Shown one piece after another: positions 14,101 through 21,360 of a stretch of 23,358 nt of DNA. The position numbers were made by a program, and so were the translations under genes. Under the pieces are notes generated by a model. It was given only the letters and a program-made list of their open reading frames with translations. It did not search any database and was not told where the DNA came from. Position 1 is the first letter of the stretch; every line of letters starts with the position of its first letter. The stretch spans positions 1 to 23,358 of the forward strand of contig JAQZBT010000003.1 of assembly GCA_029237755.1 (NCBI GenBank), in the 5' to 3' direction. This stretch comes from Candidatus Saccharimonadota bacterium. GTDB lineage: Bacteria > Patescibacteriota > Saccharimonadia > UBA4664.

Positions 14101-14425
14101 AATCCACGCCAAGATTCAGGCCGAGCGCGCCGCTCACCCCGACGGCGTCAGCGCCACTCACGACACCCTGGCCGCCGCCGCCGTCGCCAAGGGCAAACTC
14201 GAACCATCCGATCTGGCGGCCGCCAACGTGGCCGCGGCCGATGCCCTGCGCCGGGGCGAGGTTGCTGCCCCCACCGCTCTGCGCCAAAAGATGGCCGCCG
14301 ATTTCAAGAACAATCTCGACCACCTGGCCGAAGTCGAGCGCCAGTATGCCACCGACCAGTCCTACCGCGACCTCGTCAATGACGCCTATCTGCGCGGCCG
14401 CAAGACCCCCGGCATTCCCGAATAG
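11186..14425 (+). CDS. VirB6/TrbL-like type IV secretion membrane protein with long tail (copy 2)
   Basis: A 1079-residue paralogue of the preceding protein, starting 3 nt after its stop, so almost certainly cotranscribed. After the signal peptide (1-28) it has an additional exported region of about 230 residues missing in copy 1, with several Cys and beta-rich segments such as GIRGHITVKD and LPGTYRVEVNC that look like carboxypeptidase-regulatory or Ig-type folds. The shared part begins with CNAGPYFSWLICD (about 257-269), then the membrane core (about 320-535, LVAGAVLIPFSWW). The tail of about 540 residues has DKRYGKDSERAKLR and, near the end, LRQKMAADFKNNLDHL. The tail is Ala-, Lys- and Glu-rich and probably helical, on the cytoplasmic side. 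Two unequal adjacent subunits suggest a heteromeric channel. Confidence 0.75.
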   Translation: MRRRLFGILLTFSLAFGALLSNAPYVHAGSSGDCIADPVGCTILVVILNPAPPTNATVTVTRQANSAQDNSFTLNPTSPGRYTSGGTIWGTSPSDGDCASAGNQKYFDITVSGSATGAVNRINMCHNQSPQANMSTHEKTITVPVALANSGKGGIRGHITVKDIANRIVDCPAGSPVTIQGPTNKNVFFGGGGNFDSGMDLLPGTYRVEVNCTVDDLAANWVFVNVKVDANKYTVLNQLIDQANPQTPPPEGDLGKNVEDTCNAGPYFSWLICDLIIVPAVSAIDWVRDNILVPLLEEKPMDNKDPRVKPIYNIWEGFKNVASLMFILIFFLVIIGNALGFDNYTIKKILPRLVAGAVLIPFSWWLCVIVVDIGNILGNGLVSLSATAVPATNINFESHLGKLVLGGLLIGSVAVASTALATLGAGVIATVVIAIFVTLFTLILRKILITLAIVLSPFAILLWILPNTEKWFKEWWQNFIKLVMMFPLIMLLFEAGRIFSAAAGAAPVNGIEKGVTGIIQFAAVVLPLFLVPATFSMAGKGFQLGGDAIRKAGGALDKRYGKDSERAKLRAADRKAVNANRAMDAMHGPGPMTFGRKLKGAVALKRSGLGSFAQGAGKRPINPHKQMAINQAQAKYQADVGLSEAQDQFRMENDQTSKEAIRNETAGIVDADKEAKISQAESTAKNAQGTSMRNMNLTESQSEQSIAEIKAARAEFNRTGSAKSQAKLAEVLGRADGGIDQLEGMIHGEVAKGDKANQAVISGALRRLSNSYTGFQRAQDMAMGSIEEYRDSNGKLRFRGGDGKNADGSKALFGGSYKQVVDDKWRDTWARGTKDAPGNDKAKPMTSAGVDMSSDQLAGTDAAQIKRYLAFYDQGRESSDSAIKKAATKGATDFAIASQEIYGTAEAKGALSTETKATIAKGADMRQPVVSEKLAAEWSVTPTRDAPTATVDRVLSGNIVAATGNDLHHASQIHAKIQAERAAHPDGVSATHDTLAAAAVAKGKLEPSDLAAANVAAADALRRGEVAAPTALRQKMAADFKNNLDHLAEVERQYATDQSYRDLVNDAYLRGRKTPGIPE

Positions 14426-14468
14426 CCAGACGCCATTCCTACCTAGCCCCTGTGGAAACATAAGAAGT

Positions 14469-14497
14469 TTGACAGCCGTTGTAATAACGGCTACGCT
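14469..14497 (+). promoter_or_regulatory. Promoter of the second surface-protein gene, with palindrome in the spacer
   Basis: TTGACA (14469-14474), 17-nt spacer, TACGCT (14492-14497), the same core as at 7290. The spacer contains a perfect 7-bp inverted repeat, AGCCGTT (14474-14480) and AACGGCT (14486-14492), placed where a repressor would block polymerase. Confidence 0.6.
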
Positions 14498-14536
14498 ACA
14501 AGGGAACTCATTAAAAGTGTGTTGAGGAGAAAACGA

Positions 14537-15730
14537 GTGAACCGCATTGTACGTGCGGCTGAGGCGCTTGGAGTGCGCCGGCCCAAAAACGTTCGGAAAA
14601 CATTAGCTAAACTAACCGCCGTGGTTTTGGCCGCGACGGCAACCTTTGTGTACTCAGTGCCGGCACAGGCTGCCACGCTCACAGGAGCCTCTGTCTACCT
14701 GAGCGACTCGCGTCCCTACGCGGCCGGCCCGCCTGCCGTTGCTAACGCCGTGAGCTACACCTTCGACGCCGACAACGTCACGCGTGATGGCGCTGGACTC
14801 GGTAACATTCAGTGTATCAAGCAGGTGTTCGCCACCACATCCACTGGATCCACTGTGCCGACTGGCATGGTCACTACCAGTGCCACCCTCGACACCTCTG
14901 GCACCGACTACATCGACGACACCGGCTGGTCCACCAACGTAGCTACTAACGGCTCCATCTTTACCTACGACACCACGTCTGAAGAGCCGGCTAGCGCCAC
15001 GGACCGCACCGTCGTCTGGGACAACATCCGCAACTCTACCTCCACTGACACCGGCATCTTCATGCGCTTCTCTACCTACACCGGTAGCTTCAGCGGCGGC
15101 GACTGCCAGGGTACTCTGGTCGACACAGTGACCGTCCAGTACGTGCTCACCAGCGGTCAGCTCTTGTCCCTCACAGTCGACGGCGCTCTGTCCTTCACCG
15201 TCACCGGTGTCACCACCGGCGGCTCCGACGACTGCGGTACCGGCGTCACCACCACGACCACCGCGACCGGCACCACCATTCCGTTCGACGGCGTGACCGC
15301 GGGCAGCGACGAGATCGCATGCCAAACCTTGACCGTGGGTACCAACGCCACCAACGGGTTCACTGTCTACATTAGAGATACAGTCCAGCTGGCCAACTCG
15401 CTCAGCCAGACCATCGCCGACTGGGGTGGCACCAACGCATCGCCAACCGTCTGGACGGCCACCAACACCGAGGGCTACGCCTACACCACCAACGACACCA
15501 CCCTCGGCACCGGTGACCCCGACCGCTTCACCGACGGCGCTTCCCGTGAGTATGCCGCCTACGGCCACGGTGCGACTCAGACCAACAACGCCGAGGTCGC
15601 CTACGCCAACGGGCCAACCTCCACAGCCGCTGGTGTCTTCAAGGTCGGTCACAAAGTAGGTATCACCTCGACCACCGAGCCCGGTGCCTACTCGACGACC
15701 ATCGTCTACACTTGCGTCCCCGTCTACTAA
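14537..15730 (+). CDS. Exported surface protein with WxL-like C-terminal module (paralogue 2)
   Basis: I prefer GTG 14537 (397 residues) because GAGGAG (14524-14529) lies 7 nt upstream; an in-frame GTG at 14519 has no ribosome site. The signal peptide has a long basic front and ends near VPAQA (45). The mature protein is Thr/Gly/Ser/Asp-rich and beta-like. It aligns with the product of 7376 over its whole length (ATLTGASVYLSDSRP at the mature start, TNATNGFTVY in the middle, GAYSTTIVYTCVPVY at the end). At least six cysteines probably form disulfides outside the cell. The next gene, 20 nt downstream, encodes a DUF916-like membrane-anchored protein, the classical partner of WxL proteins. This supports reading it as a surface protein held at the envelope by that partner. 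Confidence 0.75.
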   Translation: MNRIVRAAEALGVRRPKNVRKTLAKLTAVVLAATATFVYSVPAQAATLTGASVYLSDSRPYAAGPPAVANAVSYTFDADNVTRDGAGLGNIQCIKQVFATTSTGSTVPTGMVTTSATLDTSGTDYIDDTGWSTNVATNGSIFTYDTTSEEPASATDRTVVWDNIRNSTSTDTGIFMRFSTYTGSFSGGDCQGTLVDTVTVQYVLTSGQLLSLTVDGALSFTVTGVTTGGSDDCGTGVTTTTTATGTTIPFDGVTAGSDEIACQTLTVGTNATNGFTVYIRDTVQLANSLSQTIADWGGTNASPTVWTATNTEGYAYTTNDTTLGTGDPDRFTDGASREYAAYGHGATQTNNAEVAYANGPTSTAAGVFKVGHKVGITSTTEPGAYSTTIVYTCVPVY

Positions 15731-15750
15731 TCAGATAAGCTAAAGCACAT

Positions 15751-16707
15751 ATGAAGACCGCTACCTCCCTCCGCCGAATTCTGTTAACCCTAAGCGCCGG
15801 AGCCGCAGGAGCGGTCTTCGCTTTCGCCCCACCCGCGACTGCAGCCACCGTCTCGAGCTTCCAGGTCTCGCCGCCGACCTCCAACTATGCCAGCGACCCG
15901 GGCGGCACTACTAAGGGAACGATCAAGGTTACTAACCTGACCGACGCCCCCATCGCCATCCGGGTGACCAAGGAAAACTTCGTAGCTAAGGGTGAAGAGG
16001 GTCAGATCGAGCTGGTCAATGACGCCAACCCGCTCTATTCGCTCGCGCCATGGTTCAATGTGAGTCTGCCCGAGTTCAATATCCCCGCCAAGAAGACCCA
16101 AGAGGTCGGCTACACCGTCGGCATCCCGGTCAACGCCGAGCCCGGCGGCCGCTATGGAGCGATCGTCTTTAGTACCGTCCCGCCCAAGCTCCCGGCCGGA
16201 CAATCCGGCGCCGCTGTCCAGCAACGCATCGCCAGTATCGTTTTCCAACGCATCAACGGTGCCGCCAATGAAGAGCTCAAGGTTGAAAGTTTTGCCACCG
16301 GCAATTCGAACTATGAAAAAGGACCGGTCAAGTTTATAACCCGCCTAAAAAACACCGGTAACGTCCACGAGAAGGCCACGGGCAAGATCGTCATCAAAAA
16401 CATACTTGGTATGAAAGTCGATGAGATCAAACTCGCTGAGCACTTCGTCATCCCGGGTGCCATTCGGAAGCTGCAAAACGACTGGCCAGAGGGCAAGAAA
16501 AAGCCGTTCATGTTTGGCTACTACACGGCTGACCTCGACGCCACTTACGCCGGCGGCAAGTCACTCAAGGCGTCTACTTCCTTTACCGTCATACCCTGGA
16601 AGACCGTCGCTCTCGCGCTTATCATTCTGCTCATCCTCGTGATATTCTTCTGGCGGACGCGCAAGCGCTGGCGCCGCGCCTTCCGCATCCTCTCCGGAAA
16701 GGAATAA
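15751..16707 (+). CDS. DUF916-like membrane-anchored surface partner protein
   Basis: A 318-residue protein with a signal peptide (cleavage near PATA, about 31) and an exported beta-sandwich region. It opens with SSFQVSPPTSNYASDPGG and TKGTIKVTNLTDAPIAIRV, then PAKKTQEVGYTV and GGRYGAIVFSTVPP. This order (structural-protein-like strands, a KTxxVxY stretch, GGxYGAI) is that of DUF916-type WxL-interacting proteins. A second exported beta domain follows (GPVKFITRLKNTGNVHEKATG, about 190-280). One membrane span (about 285-303) and a short basic cytoplasmic tail (RTRKRWRRAFRIL) end the protein. It sits 20 nt after the second surface-protein gene, probably in one operon; a weak -10 (TAAGCT, 15736-15741) lies in the gap. 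Its likely job is holding WxL-like surface proteins at the envelope. Confidence 0.7.
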   Translation: MKTATSLRRILLTLSAGAAGAVFAFAPPATAATVSSFQVSPPTSNYASDPGGTTKGTIKVTNLTDAPIAIRVTKENFVAKGEEGQIELVNDANPLYSLAPWFNVSLPEFNIPAKKTQEVGYTVGIPVNAEPGGRYGAIVFSTVPPKLPAGQSGAAVQQRIASIVFQRINGAANEELKVESFATGNSNYEKGPVKFITRLKNTGNVHEKATGKIVIKNILGMKVDEIKLAEHFVIPGAIRKLQNDWPEGKKKPFMFGYYTADLDATYAGGKSLKASTSFTVIPWKTVALALIILLILVIFFWRTRKRWRRAFRILSGKE

Positions 16708-16798
16708 CGCTTGCCAGCCACAGATAACCAACAGCGCAGGAGTGCTAGTTGTGAGGAAGACCGCATATACTTAGGTCGACGAGCAACCTAGCACTGCC

Positions 16799-18559
16799 AT
16801 GAACCGAGCCGTCTACAAGCACTTGCTCGAAACCTACGGCCGTTTACCGGCCGTTTGGTTTGGGCTGGTTACCGAACTCATCAGGACTATTCTGGCCCGG
16901 GTCGTTGGCCTGATTGTACTGTCACAGATCGCCTCACACGTCGCCTCCGGGGACGTTGATGGTGCGAAGCGCTATATCTGGTACTTCCTCATCGTCTACA
17001 TCGTCTCCCACGTAGTGGGCGCGGCCGGCGAAATCACTTCCATCACGTCTGAGAACCGGCTCTATGGCAGACTGATCATGCGCTACTACAACAAGCTCAC
17101 CGGTAAGGATATGGCCTTTTACCGCGACCACCAGTCCGGTTACCTCACCGGCCTCTTCCGGCAGTATCTCGACGGCGTCCTGCTGCTAGCCCGCTTTATT
17201 CGCACCGATGTCGTGCGCACGGCTGTCTCCTTGACCCTTCCTGCCGCCATACTCTTCTACGCCAACCCGCTCTTGGGCCTCGTCGCAATTGCAACGCTGG
17301 CGGTCCAAGCGGTCTACATCTTTTGGGCCTCACAAAAGATGGCGCCGCTGCGCAAGACTTCGCATGAGATATACCGCAAAATCGGCGGGGAAGTGTCCGA
17401 TATCGTGACCAATATTGTCGCGTTCAAATCCAGCGGCGTCGAACGTCAAGCCCGCAGTCTCATGTCCGATCTGGCCAGTGAGGAGACTACTACTTACTCG
17501 AAGCGCCGGGTGTTCGGCATTGCGCTCGATTTGCCCCGCAGCCTGTTTACCACCGTTGGTGCCTGTCTGGCCTTCTACGTGGTAGTCGACTCCTCGTCCG
17601 GCGCCGACAGCGTGGCGCTCACCGTCTTGGCGCTCACGTATATGTTCCAAATCATCCGCAACGTCAACGACCTGCCCAACCTCATCGAACACCACGACGA
17701 TTACATTGCCAAAGCCTACCCGGCGCTGGAATACCTGGGCGACGAGGAAGAGACAGTGAGCGATCCGCCCCAGCCCAAGGAACTCAAGCTTCACTCGGGA
17801 GCGATTGAGCTGCGCGACGTCACCTTCAGCTACCCGGCCGAGGGCCGCGAGGTGCCGGTGTTTGAAAACCTCAGCATCAAGATCAAGGGCGGCGAGCAAG
17901 TCGGCATCGTTGGTCTCAGCGGCGCCGGCAAAAGTACGCTTGCCAGCTTGCTCCTGCGCTTCGACGACGTAACTTCGGGCGCAATCCTCATCGACGGCGC
18001 CGACATTCGCGACGTCCGCCAGTCCGAACTGCGGCGGCACATTGCTTACGTCCCCCAGGAGCCGCTGCTCTTCCACCTCACCATTCGCGACAACATCGCC
18101 TACTTTGACGAACAGGCCACCGACGCCGATATCGAACGCGCCGCCCGCGCCGCGCACGCGCACGAGTTCATCGAGCGCCTTCCTGCGGGCTACGAATCAA
18201 TGGTAGGGGAGCGGGGAGTGAAGTTGTCAGGCGGCCAGAAACAACGCGTCGTCATCGCCCGCGCCATACTCAAAAACGCCCCCATCATGCTCTTCGACGA
18301 AGCCACATCGGCGCTCGACACCGAATCCGAGCGCATCATCCAACAGGCGCTGCCTGAGATTATTGGTCGCCACACCGCCATCGTCATCGCCCACCGGCTC
18401 TCCACTATCGCCGGACTCGACCGCATCCTCGTGATGCACGATGGCAAGATCGAAGAAGAGGGGACTCATGCTGAGCTGTTGCGGTCCGGTGGCCGCTACT
18501 CGTCGCTATGGAAGCGCCAGGTTGAGGGTCACGTTAGCGAGTCAGCCCTGCTAGACTAA
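16799..18559 (+). CDS. ABC exporter half-transporter (fused membrane and ATPase domains)
   Basis: A 586-residue protein of the MsbA/lipid-or-peptide exporter type: membrane domain at about 15-310 and ATPase domain at about 330-575. Visible ATPase motifs are Walker A GLSGAGKST (about 372-380), Q-loop VPQEPLLF, signature LSGGQKQR (475-482), Walker B IMLFDEATSALD (about 494-505) and the switch histidine in IVIAHRLSTI (about 530). It should work as a homodimer using ATP to export a lipid, peptide or drug; the substrate cannot be read from sequence. No ribosome site precedes ATG. A TATACT box at 16766-16771 may be its promoter. The Nramp-type gene starts 4 nt after its stop, so the two form an operon. 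Confidence 0.9.
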   Translation: MNRAVYKHLLETYGRLPAVWFGLVTELIRTILARVVGLIVLSQIASHVASGDVDGAKRYIWYFLIVYIVSHVVGAAGEITSITSENRLYGRLIMRYYNKLTGKDMAFYRDHQSGYLTGLFRQYLDGVLLLARFIRTDVVRTAVSLTLPAAILFYANPLLGLVAIATLAVQAVYIFWASQKMAPLRKTSHEIYRKIGGEVSDIVTNIVAFKSSGVERQARSLMSDLASEETTTYSKRRVFGIALDLPRSLFTTVGACLAFYVVVDSSSGADSVALTVLALTYMFQIIRNVNDLPNLIEHHDDYIAKAYPALEYLGDEEETVSDPPQPKELKLHSGAIELRDVTFSYPAEGREVPVFENLSIKIKGGEQVGIVGLSGAGKSTLASLLLRFDDVTSGAILIDGADIRDVRQSELRRHIAYVPQEPLLFHLTIRDNIAYFDEQATDADIERAARAAHAHEFIERLPAGYESMVGERGVKLSGGQKQRVVIARAILKNAPIMLFDEATSALDTESERIIQQALPEIIGRHTAIVIAHRLSTIAGLDRILVMHDGKIEEEGTHAELLRSGGRYSSLWKRQVEGHVSESALLD

Positions 18560-18563
18560 GCAT

Positions 18564-19973
18564 ATGCGCGATAAAATATTTCGCTCCCTGCCGGTCAAAC
18601 CCCTGCCGCCCAGTCCGCGGTTGATCCACATCATCGGCCCCAGCTTTATCCTTCTAGGCCTCGGTCTCGGCAGCGGCGAGGTCATCCTCTGGCCGTACCT
18701 GTCGTCGCAATACGGTATGGGCCTCATCTGGGGTGCCATCATCGGCATCACCTTCCAGTTCTTCATCAACATGGAGATCGAGCGCTACGCCCTCGCCCGC
18801 GGCGAAAGCGTCTTCGTCGGTTTTGCCCGCAAGCTCCGCTGGCTGCCCATCTGGTTCCTCATCTCCACCTTCATCCCCTGGATGTGGCCCGGCATCGCCG
18901 CCTCATCGGCCGCCGTCCTCGGTCACGTCGCGGGCGTCAAAGACACTCAGTACCTGGCCATCGGACTACTCATAGTCATGGGCCTCATCCTGTCTTTGGG
19001 CCCGGTCCTCTATAAGACCGTCGAGACATTCCAGAAGGTTCTCGTGCTCATAGGTGTACCCTTCATCATGGTGCTCAGCATTGTGCTGGCCGCACCCGCC
19101 GACTGGTCCGCGTTGGCCAACGGCTTGGTCGGCAAAGGCGACGGCTTCTGGTTCCTGCCGGCCGGGATTTCGCTGGCGGCCTTCCTGGCGGCATTGGCCT
19201 ACTCCGGTGCGGCCGGTAACCTCAACCTGGCACAATCCTTCTACATCAAGGAAAAAGGCTTCGGCATGGGCAAATACGCCGGGCGCATCACTAGTCTGCT
19301 GACCGGCGCCAAGCAAAACGTTGCCCTCGAGGGAGCCCAATTTGCCGTCACACCCAAGAATGTGGCCGGCTTCCGCCGTTGGTGGCGCGTCATCAACGCC
19401 GAGCACTTCCTAGTCTTCTGGCTCACCGGCTCGATCGCTATCGTATTGCTCAGCCTGTTGGCCTACACCACTGTCTACAAGGTCGGCGGCTTCGATGCCT
19501 CGATCGGTTTCGTCATCAATGAGGGCGCTGTCATCGGCCAGCGCCTCTGGCCCATCGTCGGCACCTTCTTCCTGATCGTGGCCGGCCTCACTCTCTTCGG
19601 CACCCAGCTCACGGTCTTTGACGCCACCAGCCGCATCCTCTCAGAAAACGTCGTCCTGGCCGCGCCGCGCCGGCTCTCTGGGCGCCACATCCGCCCCACC
19701 TACTACCTTGTGTTATGGCTGCAGATCTTGGCCGGTGTCGCTATATTGCTGGCCGGCTTTGACCAGCCTCTCCAGCTACTGACGCTCGCCGCAGTGATGA
19801 ACGCCTTTGCCATGTTCGTACACTCCGGTCTTACTCTCTGGCTCAACAAGACTCTGCTCCCCGAGCCGCTGCGGCCAAGCCGGTTCCGCACCACCGCCAT
19901 GCTGTTGGCGTTCGTCTCCTACGGCAGTTTCAGCATTTACGTGATTTGGGTGGAGTTGAGCAAGCTCCTGTAG
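18564..19973 (+). CDS. Non-canonical Nramp-family transporter
   Basis: A 469-residue polytopic protein with about 11-12 spans and the overall pattern of Nramp (MntH-like, APC-fold) carriers. In true metal transporters the first helix carries DPGN and the sixth a Met-containing metal site. Here the first helix reads GLGLGSGEVILWPYL (about 31-45), and the region expected to be the sixth helix reads LAALAYSGAAGNLNLAQS (about 210-227), so the usual metal-binding Asp, Asn and Met are not seen. It resembles a divergent Nramp clade with GSGE-type motifs; metal transport should not be assumed. The start codon is 4 nt after the ABC exporter stop. The sequence TAGACT 7 nt before ATG could be an internal -10 box but also encodes the end of the upstream gene. 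Confidence 0.75.
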   Translation: MRDKIFRSLPVKPLPPSPRLIHIIGPSFILLGLGLGSGEVILWPYLSSQYGMGLIWGAIIGITFQFFINMEIERYALARGESVFVGFARKLRWLPIWFLISTFIPWMWPGIAASSAAVLGHVAGVKDTQYLAIGLLIVMGLILSLGPVLYKTVETFQKVLVLIGVPFIMVLSIVLAAPADWSALANGLVGKGDGFWFLPAGISLAAFLAALAYSGAAGNLNLAQSFYIKEKGFGMGKYAGRITSLLTGAKQNVALEGAQFAVTPKNVAGFRRWWRVINAEHFLVFWLTGSIAIVLLSLLAYTTVYKVGGFDASIGFVINEGAVIGQRLWPIVGTFFLIVAGLTLFGTQLTVFDATSRILSENVVLAAPRRLSGRHIRPTYYLVLWLQILAGVAILLAGFDQPLQLLTLAAVMNAFAMFVHSGLTLWLNKTLLPEPLRPSRFRTTAMLLAFVSYGSFSIYVIWVELSKLL

Positions 19974-19988
19974 GCCGCCCGACCCTGT

Positions 19989-19994
19989 TATAAT
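19989..19994 (+). promoter_or_regulatory. -10 box for the LamG surface gene, leaderless type
   Basis: A perfect TATAAT ends 8 nt before the ATG at 20002 and only 2 nt before an upstream in-frame ATG at 19996. A transcript started here would begin at the 20002 codon. No good -35 is visible. Confidence 0.55.
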
Positions 19995-20001
19995 CATGCT
20001 A

Positions 20002-21360
20002 ATGCTTACCCGTGCGCGTGAGTTGTGGGCACTGCTGGTGGCGGCAGCCTTGCTGTTGCCGGGCTTTGCCGTGGCCGATCTCATGCAGTCGGATAACTTC
20101 CGTCTCGACCCCAACGTCGCCTCGTCATTCGGCGGCGACTCCAGCTCGCAGTCCTACCGGCTCACCGATACGGGCGGCGAAGCGGTCGTGGGCGCGGGCT
20201 CAAGCCAGAGTTACAACCTCGGCAAAGGTTACGACCGCCAGCTCCCGCACTCGCTGACTATCTCGGTAGTTCCGGCCGGCACCTACGCTTACTGGCCACT
20301 CGATACCGGCACCGGCACCGCCGCCTACGACGTCGGCCCCAACGGTGACGACGCCACGCTCATGAACGCACCCACCTGGGTCACCGGCATGGTGGGGCAG
20401 GGGATAGACCTCAACGGCTCGAACCAATATCTCTCTACCGCCACACAACTAGCTGCCCCCTCGGACTTCACACTCGAGTTCTGGTTCAAGTCGACCAGCA
20501 CGACCGGCGGTTACCTGGCCGGCTTCGGCAACGCTCAGACCGGCGCCAGCGCCACTCTCGACCGCCTCGTCTACCTGACCGACGCGGGCAATGTCACCTT
20601 TGGCGTTAAGCCCTCCGCCTTCGAGACGATCACTTCGCCCGCCAGCTACAACGACGGCTCGTGGCACCATGTCGGCGCCTCACTCGGGTCCGGCGGGATG
20701 AAACTCTTCCTCGACGGAGTGCTGGTCGCAGTCGACAACGCCGTTACCACCGCCGCCAACTACTCCGGCTACTACCGCCTCGGCTACGACAACCTCACGG
20801 GTTGGCCGTCCGCGCCCACCTCCAACTACGTCGACGCTTCTTTCGACGAGGCCCGCGTCATCCACCGCCAGCTCCGCGACACCGAAGTCCTAAACGACTA
20901 CACTGCCGGCGCCAACGCTCTCCAAAACGCCTTCACCCTGCCCAACGTCACGCCCGGCCAGTCTCAGTCCTACTCGGTCGACGCCGTAGTCCGCACCGAC
21001 GCCGGCGGTTACGACATGTTCGTCCAGCGCCCCGAGCCGCTAACCCATACTGACAATTCCACCACCATCCCCGATGTCTCCGGTTCCATCGCCGCGCCCA
21101 CGGCCTGGGTCGAGGGCACCACCACCGGATTCGGCTTCACTCTCACCGGCGGCTTCGGACTCGACGGCAAGTGGGGGACCGGCCCCAACTACAACTACGC
21201 TGCCCTGCCCTCCGCCTCTACCAACTACCACACTCGCACCGGCCTCAACGGCGGCGTTCGAGAGACTACGACTATCCAGTACCGCGCCGACACCTCCTCT
21301 TCCCAAAAGAGCGGTACCTATTCGACGCAGGTAATTTATACAGCTACCATTAAACCGTGA
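20002..21360 (+). CDS. LamG-domain surface protein with WxL-like C-terminal module
   Basis: A 452-residue exported protein (454 if ATG 19996 is used, but that codon lies too close to the -10 box). The signal peptide ends near FAVA (about 24). Next come two short S/QSYxL repeats (SSSQSYRL, SSQSYNL). A concanavalin-like LamG domain spans about 86-295: YWPLDTGTG, GVDLNGSNQYL-type strand GIDLNGSNQYLST, FTLEFWFKS, DGSWHHVGASL, MKLFLDGVLV and FDEARVIHRQL are the standard strands. The last 150 residues resemble the C-terminal module of the 7376 and 14537 products (GGYDMFVQRPEPL, TTIPDVSG, ending GTYSTQVIYTATIKP). LamG domains usually bind sugars or glycoconjugates, so it could be an adhesin. Its stop overlaps the next gene's start by 4 nt. 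Confidence 0.8.
   Translation: MLTRARELWALLVAAALLLPGFAVADLMQSDNFRLDPNVASSFGGDSSSQSYRLTDTGGEAVVGAGSSQSYNLGKGYDRQLPHSLTISVVPAGTYAYWPLDTGTGTAAYDVGPNGDDATLMNAPTWVTGMVGQGIDLNGSNQYLSTATQLAAPSDFTLEFWFKSTSTTGGYLAGFGNAQTGASATLDRLVYLTDAGNVTFGVKPSAFETITSPASYNDGSWHHVGASLGSGGMKLFLDGVLVAVDNAVTTAANYSGYYRLGYDNLTGWPSAPTSNYVDASFDEARVIHRQLRDTEVLNDYTAGANALQNAFTLPNVTPGQSQSYSVDAVVRTDAGGYDMFVQRPEPLTHTDNSTTIPDVSGSIAAPTAWVEGTTTGFGFTLTGGFGLDGKWGTGPNYNYAALPSASTNYHTRTGLNGGVRETTTIQYRADTSSSQKSGTYSTQVIYTATIKP

Noticed and set aside
14654..15652. A 332-codon open frame on the minus strand
   Set aside because: It mirrors the second surface-protein gene; GC-rich codons with few T in position leave the opposite strand open. 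Its product is low-complexity Gly/Val and it has no ribosome site.
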